From Pseudobdellovibrionaceae bacterium (GTDB lineage: Bacteria; Bdellovibrionota; Bdellovibrionia; Bdellovibrionales; Bdellovibrionaceae): DNA of 13,122 nucleotides. The position numbers and the translations under genes are program-made. The notes below the pieces were generated by a model, which was not told the DNA's origin, did not search any database, and saw nothing but the letters and a program-made list of their open reading frames with translations. The stretch is taken from contig JACMRP010000066.1 in assembly GCA_014376325.1 (NCBI GenBank), positions 1 through 13,122 of the forward strand, in the 5' to 3' direction. Below, piece after piece: positions 6,329 through 13,122 of this stretch (position 1 is its first letter; every line of letters begins with the position of its first letter).

Positions 6329-7396
6329 TTAGAAAACTGCTCGTGTCGCGAATACAAATCGACTGACATCACGCGGAGAAACCGAAAACTGCTCGCCATA
6401 CTGAGTAGAGTCATAAGAGAGCGCCATCATCACGTCGCTCGTAAGCTCGTACGAAGTTCCCGCCATCACCGCTTGGAGATTCTTTTTAGAATCCGACTTA
6501 ACCGGATTTAAAGAGTCTCCACGAGCGAACAGAGCCCACTTCTGGCTGACTTTTAGCTTGCCAAATAAACTGGCACCCTGTCCGCTAACGCTTGTTCCCG
6601 CTAATGCCGTCACGTCCACACCACCCGCTATACCAAGCGTGGTCATCGCGTTTGCGGGATCTTTTGTTTGATAGTATTCCAGAGCCAAAGTTCCACGATC
6701 GGCCTCGTAGCTAAGATGTGTCAGCAATCGAGTCTTCGCGTTAAAGCTGTTGTCGTAAAGGTCGTAGGCACCTTGAACGTAACTAATAACAAAGTAAATC
6801 GGCGCGGCCTTCGTAATTCCCGCCAAGATCTGAAATTCTTTGCGCGCGCCCAGCTCATCGCTATCGAGACCTTCGCCATTCGACGCAGAGATCGCCCACA
6901 GGCCCCAATCATCTCCGAATTCTGTTTGGTACATGACGCCGAGATCGGACCAAGATGAATATTTATACCGAATCATCGGCAAATAACTGTTCATCCCCCA
7001 AAAAGAATAATCCCAGCCCTCTTTTTCAATCTCAACCCAGAAATCAGGAATCAGACCAAGCCTGACTTCCGACTGCGGCGATAGGAAGCTCGTTAAACTC
7101 AAGTAGCCTTTGCGTAACTGCGTGTTGTACCTTTTCGAAGTGGCATCACGATTTTCAGAAGACTCAAGTTGAACAAAGAATTCGTTTCCTTCCTTCAAGG
7201 GACCTTCGACATCTAACAGCAATGATGGAATGCTAAATGCCAAAGTGCCTTGATCGCGCGTTGGCAAATTGTGCAAAGTCGCTACTACATCCATTTCCCC
7301 AGAGATACTGACGTCGTTCAAAGCGAACGCGGAAGAGGCAACTCCCGAAAGAATTGTCAAAAATATGCATATTTTTATTTTTTTCACAACTCTCAT
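6329..7396 (-). CDS. Outer-membrane beta-barrel protein, porin-like
   Basis: A 355-residue exported barrel. Residues 1-25 form a clear Sec signal peptide: basic MRVVKKIK, hydrophobic ICIFLTILSGVA, then SSAFA with likely cleavage before LNDVS. The mature protein shows alternating polar/hydrophobic strands rich in Tyr, Trp and Gly, and ends in ...ATRAVF, a C-terminal Phe typical of proteins inserted by the BAM complex. A stretch around 160-185 (WGLWAISASNGEG) recalls the WxxGVFNGEG strand of the phosphate-selective porin O/P family, but that assignment is by eye. The frame is open to a TTG at 7423; the ATG at 7394-7396 is preferred because the signal peptide starts there. It precedes phoU in the same direction with a 91-base gap, suggesting a role in anion entry, which is inference. 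Confidence 0.78.
   Translation of the reverse strand: MRVVKKIKICIFLTILSGVASSAFALNDVSISGEMDVVATLHNLPTRDQGTLAFSIPSLLLDVEGPLKEGNEFFVQLESSENRDATSKRYNTQLRKGYLSLTSFLSPQSEVRLGLIPDFWVEIEKEGWDYSFWGMNSYLPMIRYKYSSWSDLGVMYQTEFGDDWGLWAISASNGEGLDSDELGARKEFQILAGITKAAPIYFVISYVQGAYDLYDNSFNAKTRLLTHLSYEADRGTLALEYYQTKDPANAMTTLGIAGGVDVTALAGTSVSGQGASLFGKLKVSQKWALFARGDSLNPVKSDSKKNLQAVMAGTSYELTSDVMMALSYDSTQYGEQFSVSPRDVSRFVFATRAVF
7359..7376. repeat. Perfect 18-base AT-rich palindrome
   Basis: AAAAATATGCATATTTTT is identical to its own reverse complement. It lies inside the signal-peptide codons of the porin gene and 57 bases upstream of the ppx start, where a ppx promoter must lie. It could be an operator, or chance in a Lys/Ile/Phe-coding stretch. 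Confidence 0.5.
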
Positions 7397-7432
7397 GCTG
7401 ACACCAATCAAAGTCTGTCGCAAGCTAATCGT

Positions 7433-8347
7433 ATGGGTTCTAAGTTCTCTGCGATAGACATTGGCTCGAACGCGATTCGCATGATTGTCGGCGAAATCGA
7501 AAACTCCGAGATGAAACTTTTAAAAAAATTTCGCGCGCCGATACGTTTGGGCAAAGATGTCTTTCTAAATGGACAAATCTCTCCAAAAACCCTTGCAGAA
7601 GCGAAAGATACTTTCCGCGAATTTGCGAATACAAACCGCAAATACAAAGTCACGCGTTGCCGCGCGGTCGCCACCAGCGCCGTTCGCGAAGCGCAGAACA
7701 AAGAGCTATTTGTAAAATCCATTTTTGATACTTCAAAAATAAAAATTGAAGTCATCGACGGCGTTGAAGAAGCGCGTCTTGTTCACAACGCCATTCGCAA
7801 TGAAATTGACATCGAAAAGAAGCGCATCCTTTCGATCGATATCGGCGGCGGCAGCGTCGAAATCACTTTCTCTGAAAACGGAATGATGAGTGCCACTGAA
7901 AGTTTTCCCATAGGCACGGTCCGCATCCTTGATCAGATGAGCAAACGAAAGCTCAACGAAAATCAGCTCAACGTGATCATGGGCGAATTCGTCGCGCCAC
8001 TAACAAATTATTTGGATTCACATATAAGCTCGGGGCCTTTGCATTTTGCGGTCGGCACCGGCGGAAATCTTGAGTGCATGGCGCAGCTCAAGGCCCGGAT
8101 GTTGAAGAAAACTCCGGCAAATTACGTGACGCTCAAAGAGTTAAATGAGATCGCCGATCGCCTGAAGCAGATGACGCACAAGGATCGGATGGAAAAGTTA
8201 TCCCTCCGTCCCGATCGCGTGGACGTGATACTTCCGGCAACGCTGTTAGTGCAAACCGTGCTTCGCCAAGCACGCGTAGAAAAGATTTTGATTCCCAACG
8301 TAGGCCTTCGCGATGGATTGCTTTGGTCTACGGCGGGGCTTATGTAA
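7433..8347 (+). CDS. ppx: Exopolyphosphatase / pppGpp phosphatase family protein
   Basis: A 304-residue Ppx/GppA enzyme that releases phosphate from the ends of polyphosphate, or removes the 5' phosphate of pppGpp. It has the ASKHA fold: first phosphate loop AIDIGSNAIR (7-16), AVATSAVREA (78-87), catalytic Glu in DGVEEARLV (109-117; equivalent to Glu121 of E. coli Ppx), second loop SIDIGGGSVEIT (134-145), then FPIGTVRI and VGTGGN. It ends with RVDVILPA and GLRDGLL. It is the short two-domain form and lacks the C-terminal HD-like domain of the roughly 500-residue E. coli proteins. The frame is open upstream to 7250, but the family start is the ATG at 7433; the ribosome-binding site is weak. 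It diverges from the porin gene and converges on sixA (3-base gap), within the polyphosphate block. Ppx is favoured over GppA by context. Confidence 0.88.
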   Translation: MGSKFSAIDIGSNAIRMIVGEIENSEMKLLKKFRAPIRLGKDVFLNGQISPKTLAEAKDTFREFANTNRKYKVTRCRAVATSAVREAQNKELFVKSIFDTSKIKIEVIDGVEEARLVHNAIRNEIDIEKKRILSIDIGGGSVEITFSENGMMSATESFPIGTVRILDQMSKRKLNENQLNVIMGEFVAPLTNYLDSHISSGPLHFAVGTGGNLECMAQLKARMLKKTPANYVTLKELNEIADRLKQMTHKDRMEKLSLRPDRVDVILPATLLVQTVLRQARVEKILIPNVGLRDGLLWSTAGLM

Positions 8348-8350
8348 CCC

Positions 8351-8857
8351 TTAGTCGATAATATGCTTCGGCTGGATCAGCCAGTTCAACTTTGCCGTAC
8401 CTGGCGCCACCGTCTTAAAACTTGCGATTTCTAAACTGAGGATGCCACCTTTTTTGAGTTCAAGTATCGGCTCAACCGAAGAGGTCATCAAAAAACTCGC
8501 GAGCACGCTTAATTGTGGCTCGTGCCCGACCGCGATGATGCGTTTGTGTTGATCCCCATGGGCGTGGAGCCAACGTTTGAATGCTTGCGGCGGACTCGAA
8601 GGCACCAGCTCAGCGCTTTCCACAACCTGCGCGTCGAAAAATATCTGAGAAGTTAGCTCGGCGGTCTGGCGGGCACGAACGAACGGACTCGACACAATCA
8701 GCTCTACCTCATCAACCCATTCACGCAGCTGCATACTTACTTTTTGCACGCGCTTCCGACCCTTCAAAGTCAGCGGGCGCAGATGATCTTCTAGATTTTT
8801 CTTGGCGAACGTTTCGCGATCTTCGGCAATTCCGTGCCTCATTAAAATTAATTCCAT
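8351..8857 (-). CDS. sixA: SixA-type histidine phosphatase
   Basis: A 168-residue branch-1 histidine phosphatase. The catalytic RHG (7-9) is followed by IAE, as in SixA; Arg60-area SSPFVRARQTAE (56-67) and the second catalytic His112 in AVGHEPQLS are present. The protein is short, close to the 161 residues of E. coli SixA, which removes phosphate from histidine in HPt domains and phosphotransferase proteins. Its ATG shares one base with the TAA stop of ppk (TAATG at 8855-8859 on the minus strand), so it is translated from the ppk message, probably by coupling, as no clear ribosome-binding site is seen. The substrate here is unknown; the ppk link raises the chance of a role in phosphate or polyphosphate control. 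Confidence 0.88.
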   Translation of the reverse strand: MELILMRHGIAEDRETFAKKNLEDHLRPLTLKGRKRVQKVSMQLREWVDEVELIVSSPFVRARQTAELTSQIFFDAQVVESAELVPSSPPQAFKRWLHAHGDQHKRIIAVGHEPQLSVLASFLMTSSVEPILELKKGGILSLEIASFKTVAPGTAKLNWLIQPKHIID

Positions 8858-11040
8858 TACGGATTTTCTTGCGACTGCGTCGACTCTTCTAAATTTTTTG
8901 CTCTTTGTTTTGCAAGTGTCATCAGGACCTGGTGAATGCCTGGATCATTCGCGGCCTTCTTTTGGCTATAGTCGCCATTGGGATTCATCTGCCACGACTG
9001 CCGGCAATCCTTCAAATACAGCTGCAGAATCTCCCAAAGCTTTTCTTTCAGACTTCGGTCTAAAATCGGAACGATGGATTCAACTCGCGCGTGCAAATTG
9101 CGATACATCCAGTCCGCAGAACCCAAAAAGAATTCTCCATCCAAGGGGTCCGCTGCGCCATTTCGGAAGTAAAATAACCTTGAGTGCTCAAGGAACCTTC
9201 CGATGACCGAAGTCACACGAACGTTGTCGCTTAAGCCCGGCACGCGGGGCCGCATGCAACAAAAACCACGCACGATCAAATCCACCTGCGTGCCTTTTTG
9301 CGAAGCCTGGTAGAGCGCTATGGCGATGTCGTTTTCTTCCATGTTATTAAATTTCGCGATGACTTGGGATGGTTTTCCCGCTTTGGCGTGTTCGCCTTCC
9401 CTTTCGATCATGGCTTTAAACTTTGGAAACATATTGACCGGTGCGATCAACAAATGATCGTAAGAACTTTTCAGCGACCGGCCCGTCAGAAAATGAAAGA
9501 ACTCAACCAGCTCGTTGCCAATTTCTTCGCGTGCGGTCAACAAACCTAGGTCCGTATAATACCGCGAAGTCGTGACGTTGTAATTACCTGTTCCGATGTG
9601 GCAGTAACTTCTCAGGCCTTCCGCCTCTTGACGAACGACGAGCGCCGTCTTCGAATGCGTTTTCAAACCCACGACGCCGTAGACCACGTGCACGCCGGCG
9701 TTTTCTAGTTCCTGTGCCCAGTAAATGTTCCGCTCTTCATCGAAGCGCGCTTTGAGTTCCACTAAGCAGACGACCTGTTTGCCGTCTTCGGCCGCACGGA
9801 TCAAGGATTTCACGAATAAAGAATTTTCTCCGGTGCGGTACAATGTCATTTTGATCGCGAGTACTTTTGGATCGTCTGCGGCAAGGCGAATAAATTTATC
9901 CACGGTCGCGGCAAAGCTTTCGAATGGATGGTGGAACAGTTGATCCTGGGTTTTGATCGCCGCAAAAAAACTGTTCGCGTCGTCGACGGCCAGTGCCGGC
10001 GGCACGACCGGAGTCCACGGTTCGAATTTCAATTTTGGCAAATTCAAATCGTAAAGCATATTCAGATCGGTGTAATCGAGCTCACCACGAAGTTCGTAAA
10101 TATATTCTTCGCTAAGATCCAATTCTTCCATCAAAAACTGAATCATCCACGGGTCCGGATTGGGCCCGTGCTCGATCCGAACGACTTCCGCAAATCGCCG
10201 CTGACGAAGCTCTTCTTCGATCATTTCTAGTAGGTCTTCGGTGTCGTCCTGATCGTGTTCAGAGTCCGCGTTTCGGGTTAACCGAAAGGCCATCGCGCCG
10301 GTGACCTGCATCAACGGAAACAAATCCCCAAGATTTTCGCGAATGACCTCAACCAGACTTACGAAGCGAAAAGATTCTTCTTCAGGATTTGCCCGAATCC
10401 ACTGCGGTAAAACTTTGGGAATTTTCAGGCGAGCAAAAAACGTTTCATCGCGTTCAGGATGTTTCAACGTCACGCCAAGTGACGTAGATAAATTAGAAAT
10501 AAACGGAAACGGATGACCTGGATCCACGGACAATGGAGTCAGTACAGGGAACACATTCCGCTGGTAGTATTTTTTGATTTGGTCTTTTTCTTTCGCGTTC
10601 AGGTCTTTCCATTTAAGCAGATAGATATTATTTTTTGCGAGTTCCGGCTTCAGCATTTTTTCGAAGCACTGATCCTGTTCTTGGATCATCGGCAACACAA
10701 ACTGACGGATCGATGCCAGCTGTTGAGCCGGAGTTTGGCCATCGGCACTTTTTGGCGAAATTCCGTAAGCCACTTGACGCTTTAGACCACCGACCCGCTT
10801 CATGAAAAACTCATCCATATTGGACGACGAGATGCTCAAAAACCGCAGACGCTCGAGCAACGGATTTCGTTGATCCTCTGCCTCGGACAAAACGCGACGA
10901 TTAAATCTTAACCAACCAATTTCACGATTGGTAAAAAGTTTTTCCGAAGACAATGGGTGCTCAGTGACCTTCGGCTTGCGGGGACTGCGCTTCTTACTGG
11001 TCGTCGATTTTTTGCTGCTTGCGGACTTCGGATTGATCAT
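8857..11040 (-). CDS. ppk: Polyphosphate kinase 1
   Basis: A 727-residue enzyme that reversibly transfers the gamma phosphate of ATP onto polyphosphate chains, working as a membrane-associated oligomer. The four family domains are visible. The N-terminal domain begins FTNREIGWLRFN (36-47) with NMDEFFMKRV (74-83). The catalytic C1 and C2 domains contain IKMTLYRTG (396-404), the autophosphorylated His462 in GLKTHSKTAL and a second conserved His619 in RFLEHSRLFYF, plus CHIGTGNYN and GSADWMYRN. The first 30 residues are an extra Ser/Lys/Arg-rich tail (KKSTTSKKRSPRKPK) not found in E. coli Ppk (688 residues). The start at 11038-11040 has GAGG 8 bases upstream; the open frame continues to 11115 but without support. 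It leads the ppk-sixA operon and diverges from thiL. Confidence 0.96.
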   Translation of the reverse strand: MINPKSASSKKSTTSKKRSPRKPKVTEHPLSSEKLFTNREIGWLRFNRRVLSEAEDQRNPLLERLRFLSISSSNMDEFFMKRVGGLKRQVAYGISPKSADGQTPAQQLASIRQFVLPMIQEQDQCFEKMLKPELAKNNIYLLKWKDLNAKEKDQIKKYYQRNVFPVLTPLSVDPGHPFPFISNLSTSLGVTLKHPERDETFFARLKIPKVLPQWIRANPEEESFRFVSLVEVIRENLGDLFPLMQVTGAMAFRLTRNADSEHDQDDTEDLLEMIEEELRQRRFAEVVRIEHGPNPDPWMIQFLMEELDLSEEYIYELRGELDYTDLNMLYDLNLPKLKFEPWTPVVPPALAVDDANSFFAAIKTQDQLFHHPFESFAATVDKFIRLAADDPKVLAIKMTLYRTGENSLFVKSLIRAAEDGKQVVCLVELKARFDEERNIYWAQELENAGVHVVYGVVGLKTHSKTALVVRQEAEGLRSYCHIGTGNYNVTTSRYYTDLGLLTAREEIGNELVEFFHFLTGRSLKSSYDHLLIAPVNMFPKFKAMIEREGEHAKAGKPSQVIAKFNNMEENDIAIALYQASQKGTQVDLIVRGFCCMRPRVPGLSDNVRVTSVIGRFLEHSRLFYFRNGAADPLDGEFFLGSADWMYRNLHARVESIVPILDRSLKEKLWEILQLYLKDCRQSWQMNPNGDYSQKKAANDPGIHQVLMTLAKQRAKNLEESTQSQENP

Positions 11041-11042
11041 CC

Positions 11043-11070
11043 TTGACACCTCATCCCCGTATTTCACAAT
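11043..11070 (+). promoter_or_regulatory. Candidate promoter of thiL
   Basis: TTGACA (11043-11048), a perfect -35, is followed after 16 bases by CACAAT (11065-11070, 4 of 6). The start would be near 11077, giving a leader of about 33 bases with GAGG at 11098-11101. Its -10 box overlaps that of the opposing ppk promoter. Confidence 0.4.
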
Positions 11071-11089
11071 AAAGACCCGCATTTGGCAA
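11061..11089 (-). promoter_or_regulatory. Candidate promoter of ppk-sixA
   Basis: On the minus strand TTGCCA (11084-11089, 5 of 6) and TGAAAT (11061-11066, 4 of 6) are 17 bases apart. The start would be near 11054, giving a leader of about 14 bases that would just contain the GAGG ribosome-binding site. Both boxes lie within a near-repeat described separately. Confidence 0.4.
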
Positions 11090-11094
11090 TAAAG
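11061..11094. repeat. Imperfect 14-base direct repeat with 20-base period
   Basis: ATTTCACAATAAAG (11061-11074) and ATTTGGCAATAAAG (11081-11094) match at 12 of 14 positions and lie exactly 20 bases apart, about two helical turns, in the 69-base ppk/thiL divergent gap. Same-face spacing over both candidate promoters would suit a regulator binding as two units. Confidence 0.45.
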
Positions 11095-11109
11095 CCTGAG
11101 GTCAACAAG

Positions 11110-12090
11110 ATGCAACGTGAATTCAATCTTATTGAAAATCTGAAGAAACTCCTAGCGCGAAACCATCCGCGCACCGTCGTCCCGCTGGGAGACGATGGTT
11201 TCGTCTTCAAGAGTTTCAACGAAAACACCGCTGTCGCCCAAGACCTCATGATCGAAGACGTCCACTTCAAGAGCAGTTACTTCAGCGCGAGGGATTTAGG
11301 CTACAAATCTTTGGCCGTGAATCTGAGCGATCTTGCCGCCATGGGCGCTCGCCCACATTTTGCGCACGTTTCTTTGGCGGTACCAAAAAATATAGAAGAA
11401 AAGTGGCTTTTAGATTTTTACGCCGGCATGACAGAACTTGCAGATCAACACAAAGTTGAAATCGTTGGCGGCGATCTTAGCTTGAGTCCCGGTCCCATCA
11501 TGATTGACGTAAACATCATCGGCGAAGTGGGTTTACCCTATACTCGTCACGGAGTGCAGTCCGGCGATCTGCTGGCCGTCACGGGCCCCCTCGGGGTTTC
11601 CCACGCGGGAATGTTGGCGTTACAAAAAGAGCTGTATATTTACGCGGAGGCTACGCAAAAACATTTGCGTCCAAAGCCCCGACTGGATGTTTCGGCAACG
11701 CTCCGAAAGCATCAGGTCACCGAAAAAACTTTGCACGCCATGATGGATTGCAGTGATGGCCTTATCAGCGATCTTCATCGCCTGACCAGAAACTTAGAAC
11801 TTGGCATCGATTTAAAACTCGCCGACATTCCGACTGAAAGTGACGCCGAAGGATTTGCGTTGAGCCTTCACCAAAAAGTGCAAGACTGGGTCCTTTGGGG
11901 GGGCGAAGACTACGAACTGCTGCTCGCCTTTCCTGCCGACAAGAAAGACGAATTAAAGTACATTTTCGAATCTGAAGATTTAGATTTATTTATCATCGGT
12001 AAGTTCAACAAATCTGGAAAGATCTGCCTGATCGACGAAGATGGGCACGAGGAAGAACTGAAAGAGTTCAAAGGTTGGAGTCACCTTTAA
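11110..12090 (+). CDS. thiL: Thiamine-monophosphate kinase
   Basis: A 326-residue cytoplasmic enzyme that phosphorylates thiamine monophosphate to thiamine diphosphate with ATP, the last step of the pathway. Family motifs are complete: LGDDGFVF (26-33), IEDVHF (48-53), NLSDLAAMGARP (71-82), VGGDLS (119-124), GDLLAVTGPLG (152-162), MMDCSDGLISDL (211-222) and WGGEDYELL (263-271). The length is typical. The ATG at 11110 is preferred over an upstream TTG at 11083 because GAGG lies 8 bases before it and the homologous part starts there. No TPP riboswitch-like structure is evident in the 69-base leader region, and no other thiamine gene is in the window, so it stands alone. Confidence 0.95.
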   Translation: MQREFNLIENLKKLLARNHPRTVVPLGDDGFVFKSFNENTAVAQDLMIEDVHFKSSYFSARDLGYKSLAVNLSDLAAMGARPHFAHVSLAVPKNIEEKWLLDFYAGMTELADQHKVEIVGGDLSLSPGPIMIDVNIIGEVGLPYTRHGVQSGDLLAVTGPLGVSHAGMLALQKELYIYAEATQKHLRPKPRLDVSATLRKHQVTEKTLHAMMDCSDGLISDLHRLTRNLELGIDLKLADIPTESDAEGFALSLHQKVQDWVLWGGEDYELLLAFPADKKDELKYIFESEDLDLFIIGKFNKSGKICLIDEDGHEEELKEFKGWSHL

Positions 12091-12110
12091 GACACGAATA
12101 AGATACGAAA

Positions 12111-12145
12111 GTCCCGTCTCATATTGAGACCGCGACCGGGCCCGG
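12111..12145. repeat. Inverted repeats after thiL
   Basis: In the 101-base gap between thiL and the PilZ gene, GTC-CC-GTCTC (12111-12120) can pair with GAGAC-CGC-GAC (12126-12136) around an ATATT loop. A perfect palindrome CCGGGCCCGG (12136-12145) follows, then AAGTTTTA. The structure could end thiL transcription, but the T run is short and not placed at the stem end, so a terminator call is weak. Confidence 0.3.
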
Positions 12146-12191
12146 AAGTTTTACTTAGGTCCTGCTCGAAAAAAGCCGATAAAATAAGCGT

Positions 12192-12722
12192 ATGAATCAG
12201 AATTTTGCCCGCTATCACGCACGCTCTCCAAGATACATTTTGAACACCGAAGACGATTCTTTGGTCCGCGTCGCGGGTCCGCGCCAAGTCCCTTGGGAAG
12301 AGGGCACCGAGATCAAAAACGTTTCTCTGACGGGTTTGGCATTCACAGCTCCCGAAGATCTTTGCCCGATCCTCGGCGAAATTATTAAAATCCAGTTTTT
12401 AGTTCCGGGTTCGCGCCAGATGGCGAGTCACGCCATCGTTACCCGTCTCGACGTTCAAAAAAACGCAACGGTTTTGGTCGGCCTGCATTTTTATAAAATG
12501 GAAATGGGCCACCGGGTCGCCTTAGCGCAGGGTCTCGCTCGAAAATTAAAAGATATTTCCGACCGCGAAAACATCATGGCTCTGCAAGACGGCAAAGCCT
12601 CGCTCTTCGAAAACTTCCCGCAAATCGTCCTCATGACAAACTACTTTGTGCTGTGGGGAATGCTGATGCAGTTCTTGACGAAGCCGGAGTGGCTCCGAGC
12701 CTTTTCTCACTTCTTCCGTTAG
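12192..12722 (+). CDS. PilZ-domain protein, probable cyclic-di-GMP receptor
   Basis: A 176-residue protein with a PilZ domain at about 5-120. The two binding motifs are recognisable: R-x-x-x-R as RYHAR (7-11), and N-x-S-x-x-G as NVSLTG (43-48), followed by a beta-rich stretch (IIKIQFLVPG, ATVLVGLHFYKME). Such domains bind cyclic-di-GMP and change shape to control motility, secretion or predation steps; the partner is unknown. After the domain, a charged helix (110-130) leads to a hydrophobic C-terminal segment around 143-165 (PQIVLMTNYFVLWGMLMQFL) that may anchor it to the membrane. The ATG at 12192 is preceded by no clear ribosome-binding site. It is separated from thiL by 101 bases and converges on the RND gene across 89 bases. 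Confidence 0.82.
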   Translation: MNQNFARYHARSPRYILNTEDDSLVRVAGPRQVPWEEGTEIKNVSLTGLAFTAPEDLCPILGEIIKIQFLVPGSRQMASHAIVTRLDVQKNATVLVGLHFYKMEMGHRVALAQGLARKLKDISDRENIMALQDGKASLFENFPQIVLMTNYFVLWGMLMQFLTKPEWLRAFSHFFR

Positions 12723-12811
12723 TTCCACTGCAATTTCAAATTCGAAGACGATGTTGCTTTGGCTCTCCCACTCGAACCCCGGCCACATCGACGCCGCCAA
12801 CAATCCCGATC

Positions 12812-13122
12812 CTAATCCTCGTCGAGATTCTGATTGCCGACCCGTTTGAAGGCCTCTTTGACCTTCAGTCGACTCTCGTCCCGCTTGCGAAATCTGTCCA
12901 AGACCGCATACACGCAAGGCACTACGTACAAAGTCAGAACGGTGGATAACAACACACCACCGATGATCGTAATCGCCATCGGACGGTAAGCCTCAGCGCC
13001 CGCACCCAGCGCGAGTGCAGACGGGATTGCCGCCGCGATGGTCGCGATCGAAGTCATGATGATCGGGCGCAATCGGATCGGACATGCTTCCATCAGTGCG
13101 CCCACGGCATCGCCACCGGTCC
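12812..13122 (-). CDS. RND efflux permease, C-terminal end (partial)
   Basis: The last 103 or so residues of an RND transporter; the frame runs off the right edge of the window with no start. It shows the family end: cytoplasmic EACPIRLRPIIMTS, helix 11 (ATIAAAIPSALALG), the GAGAEAYRPMAI turn and helix 12 (TIIGGVLLSTVLTLYVVPCVYAVL), then a basic and acidic tail of about 30 residues ending LDED. The match to the GxRLRPIxMTS...GAGAE(A/S)xxP(M/L) pattern is clear and fits the HAE1/AcrB-like or heavy-metal branches, which extrude drugs, metals or other compounds using the proton gradient. Without the rest of the gene the substrate class cannot be told. It ends facing the PilZ gene, with an 89-base gap in which I see no convincing terminator. 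Confidence 0.9.
   Translation of the reverse strand, partial: TGGDAVGALMEACPIRLRPIIMTSIATIAAAIPSALALGAGAEAYRPMAITIIGGVLLSTVLTLYVVPCVYAVLDRFRKRDESRLKVKEAFKRVGNQNLDED

Noticed and set aside
6307..6332. Inverted repeat CTAAC/GTTAG right after the porin stop, considered as a terminator
   Set aside because: It is a 5-pair AT-rich stem without a T run; the direct-repeat reading of the same bases is stronger.
7250..7432. 61-codon N-terminal extension of the Ppx frame
   Set aside because: It is antisense to the porin gene, and Ppx/GppA proteins begin a few residues before DIGSN.
8370..8382. Hairpin GGCTG-GAT-CAGCC near the ppx/sixA convergent junction, considered as a terminator
   Set aside because: The stem is only 5 pairs, there is no T run on either side, and it lies inside sixA codons.
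8581..9206. Plus-strand open frames of 100-134 codons opposite sixA and ppk
   Set aside because: They are antisense to well-supported genes and look like composition shadows (Ser/Arg/Pro-rich), with no recognisable domain.
11041..11109. Possible TPP riboswitch ahead of thiL
   Set aside because: The gap is only 69 bases and lacks the conserved thi-box (CUGAGA-type) core and helices.
12723..12811. Gap between the PilZ and RND genes searched for a bidirectional terminator or small RNA
   Set aside because: No stem with a T run and no promoter-terminator pair could be found by eye.

Overview
The window reads as ordinary chromosome of a Gram-negative bacterium. The evidence is an outer-membrane barrel protein with a Sec signal peptide and a terminal aromatic residue, an RND-type pump end, and Ppk1, SixA and PhoU/PhoB/PhoR proteins. 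Gene content and style (a GldA/GldF-like ABC exporter, a PilZ protein, a short NFACT protein, moderate GC, short gaps) fit a predatory-type delta lineage such as Bdellovibrionota. That placement is an inference, not proven by a marker gene. I see no rRNA, tRNA, CRISPR array, insertion sequence, phage gene or integration site, and no gene-free stretch over 300 bases.

Left part (1-3432). A minus-strand ABC exporter operon (ATPase, then ABC-2 permease, then a third gene cut by the window edge) starts from a good sigma70-like promoter at 1782-1809. Upstream of it lies a short NFACT-family protein (RqcH/Rqc2 relative), divergent from a 93-residue protein of unknown function.

Centre (3454-11040). 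This is a phosphate and polyphosphate block. On the minus strand a barrel porin is followed by phoU, phoB and phoR; the last two junctions overlap. ppx (exopolyphosphatase) is divergent from the porin. It converges on sixA, which lies behind ppk1 (polyphosphate kinase) in a ppk-sixA operon with a one-base stop/start overlap. Together these genes could sense phosphate status (PhoU/PhoR/PhoB), take up anions across the outer membrane (porin, inferred), and make (Ppk1) and break down (Ppx) polyphosphate. No pst transporter genes are in the window.

Right part (11041-13122). thiL (thiamine-monophosphate kinase) diverges from ppk across a 69-base gap holding two candidate promoters whose -10 boxes overlap. 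A PilZ-domain protein with a hydrophobic C-terminal segment follows. The window ends in the C-terminus of an RND efflux permease transcribed toward it.

I find no clearly new biological system. The points most worth a second look are the short NFACT protein with an apparently lost Asp of the tRNA-contact DR pair, the tight phosphate/polyphosphate grouping including SixA, the basic Ser/Lys tail on Ppk1, and a few repeat or palindrome elements next to these genes.
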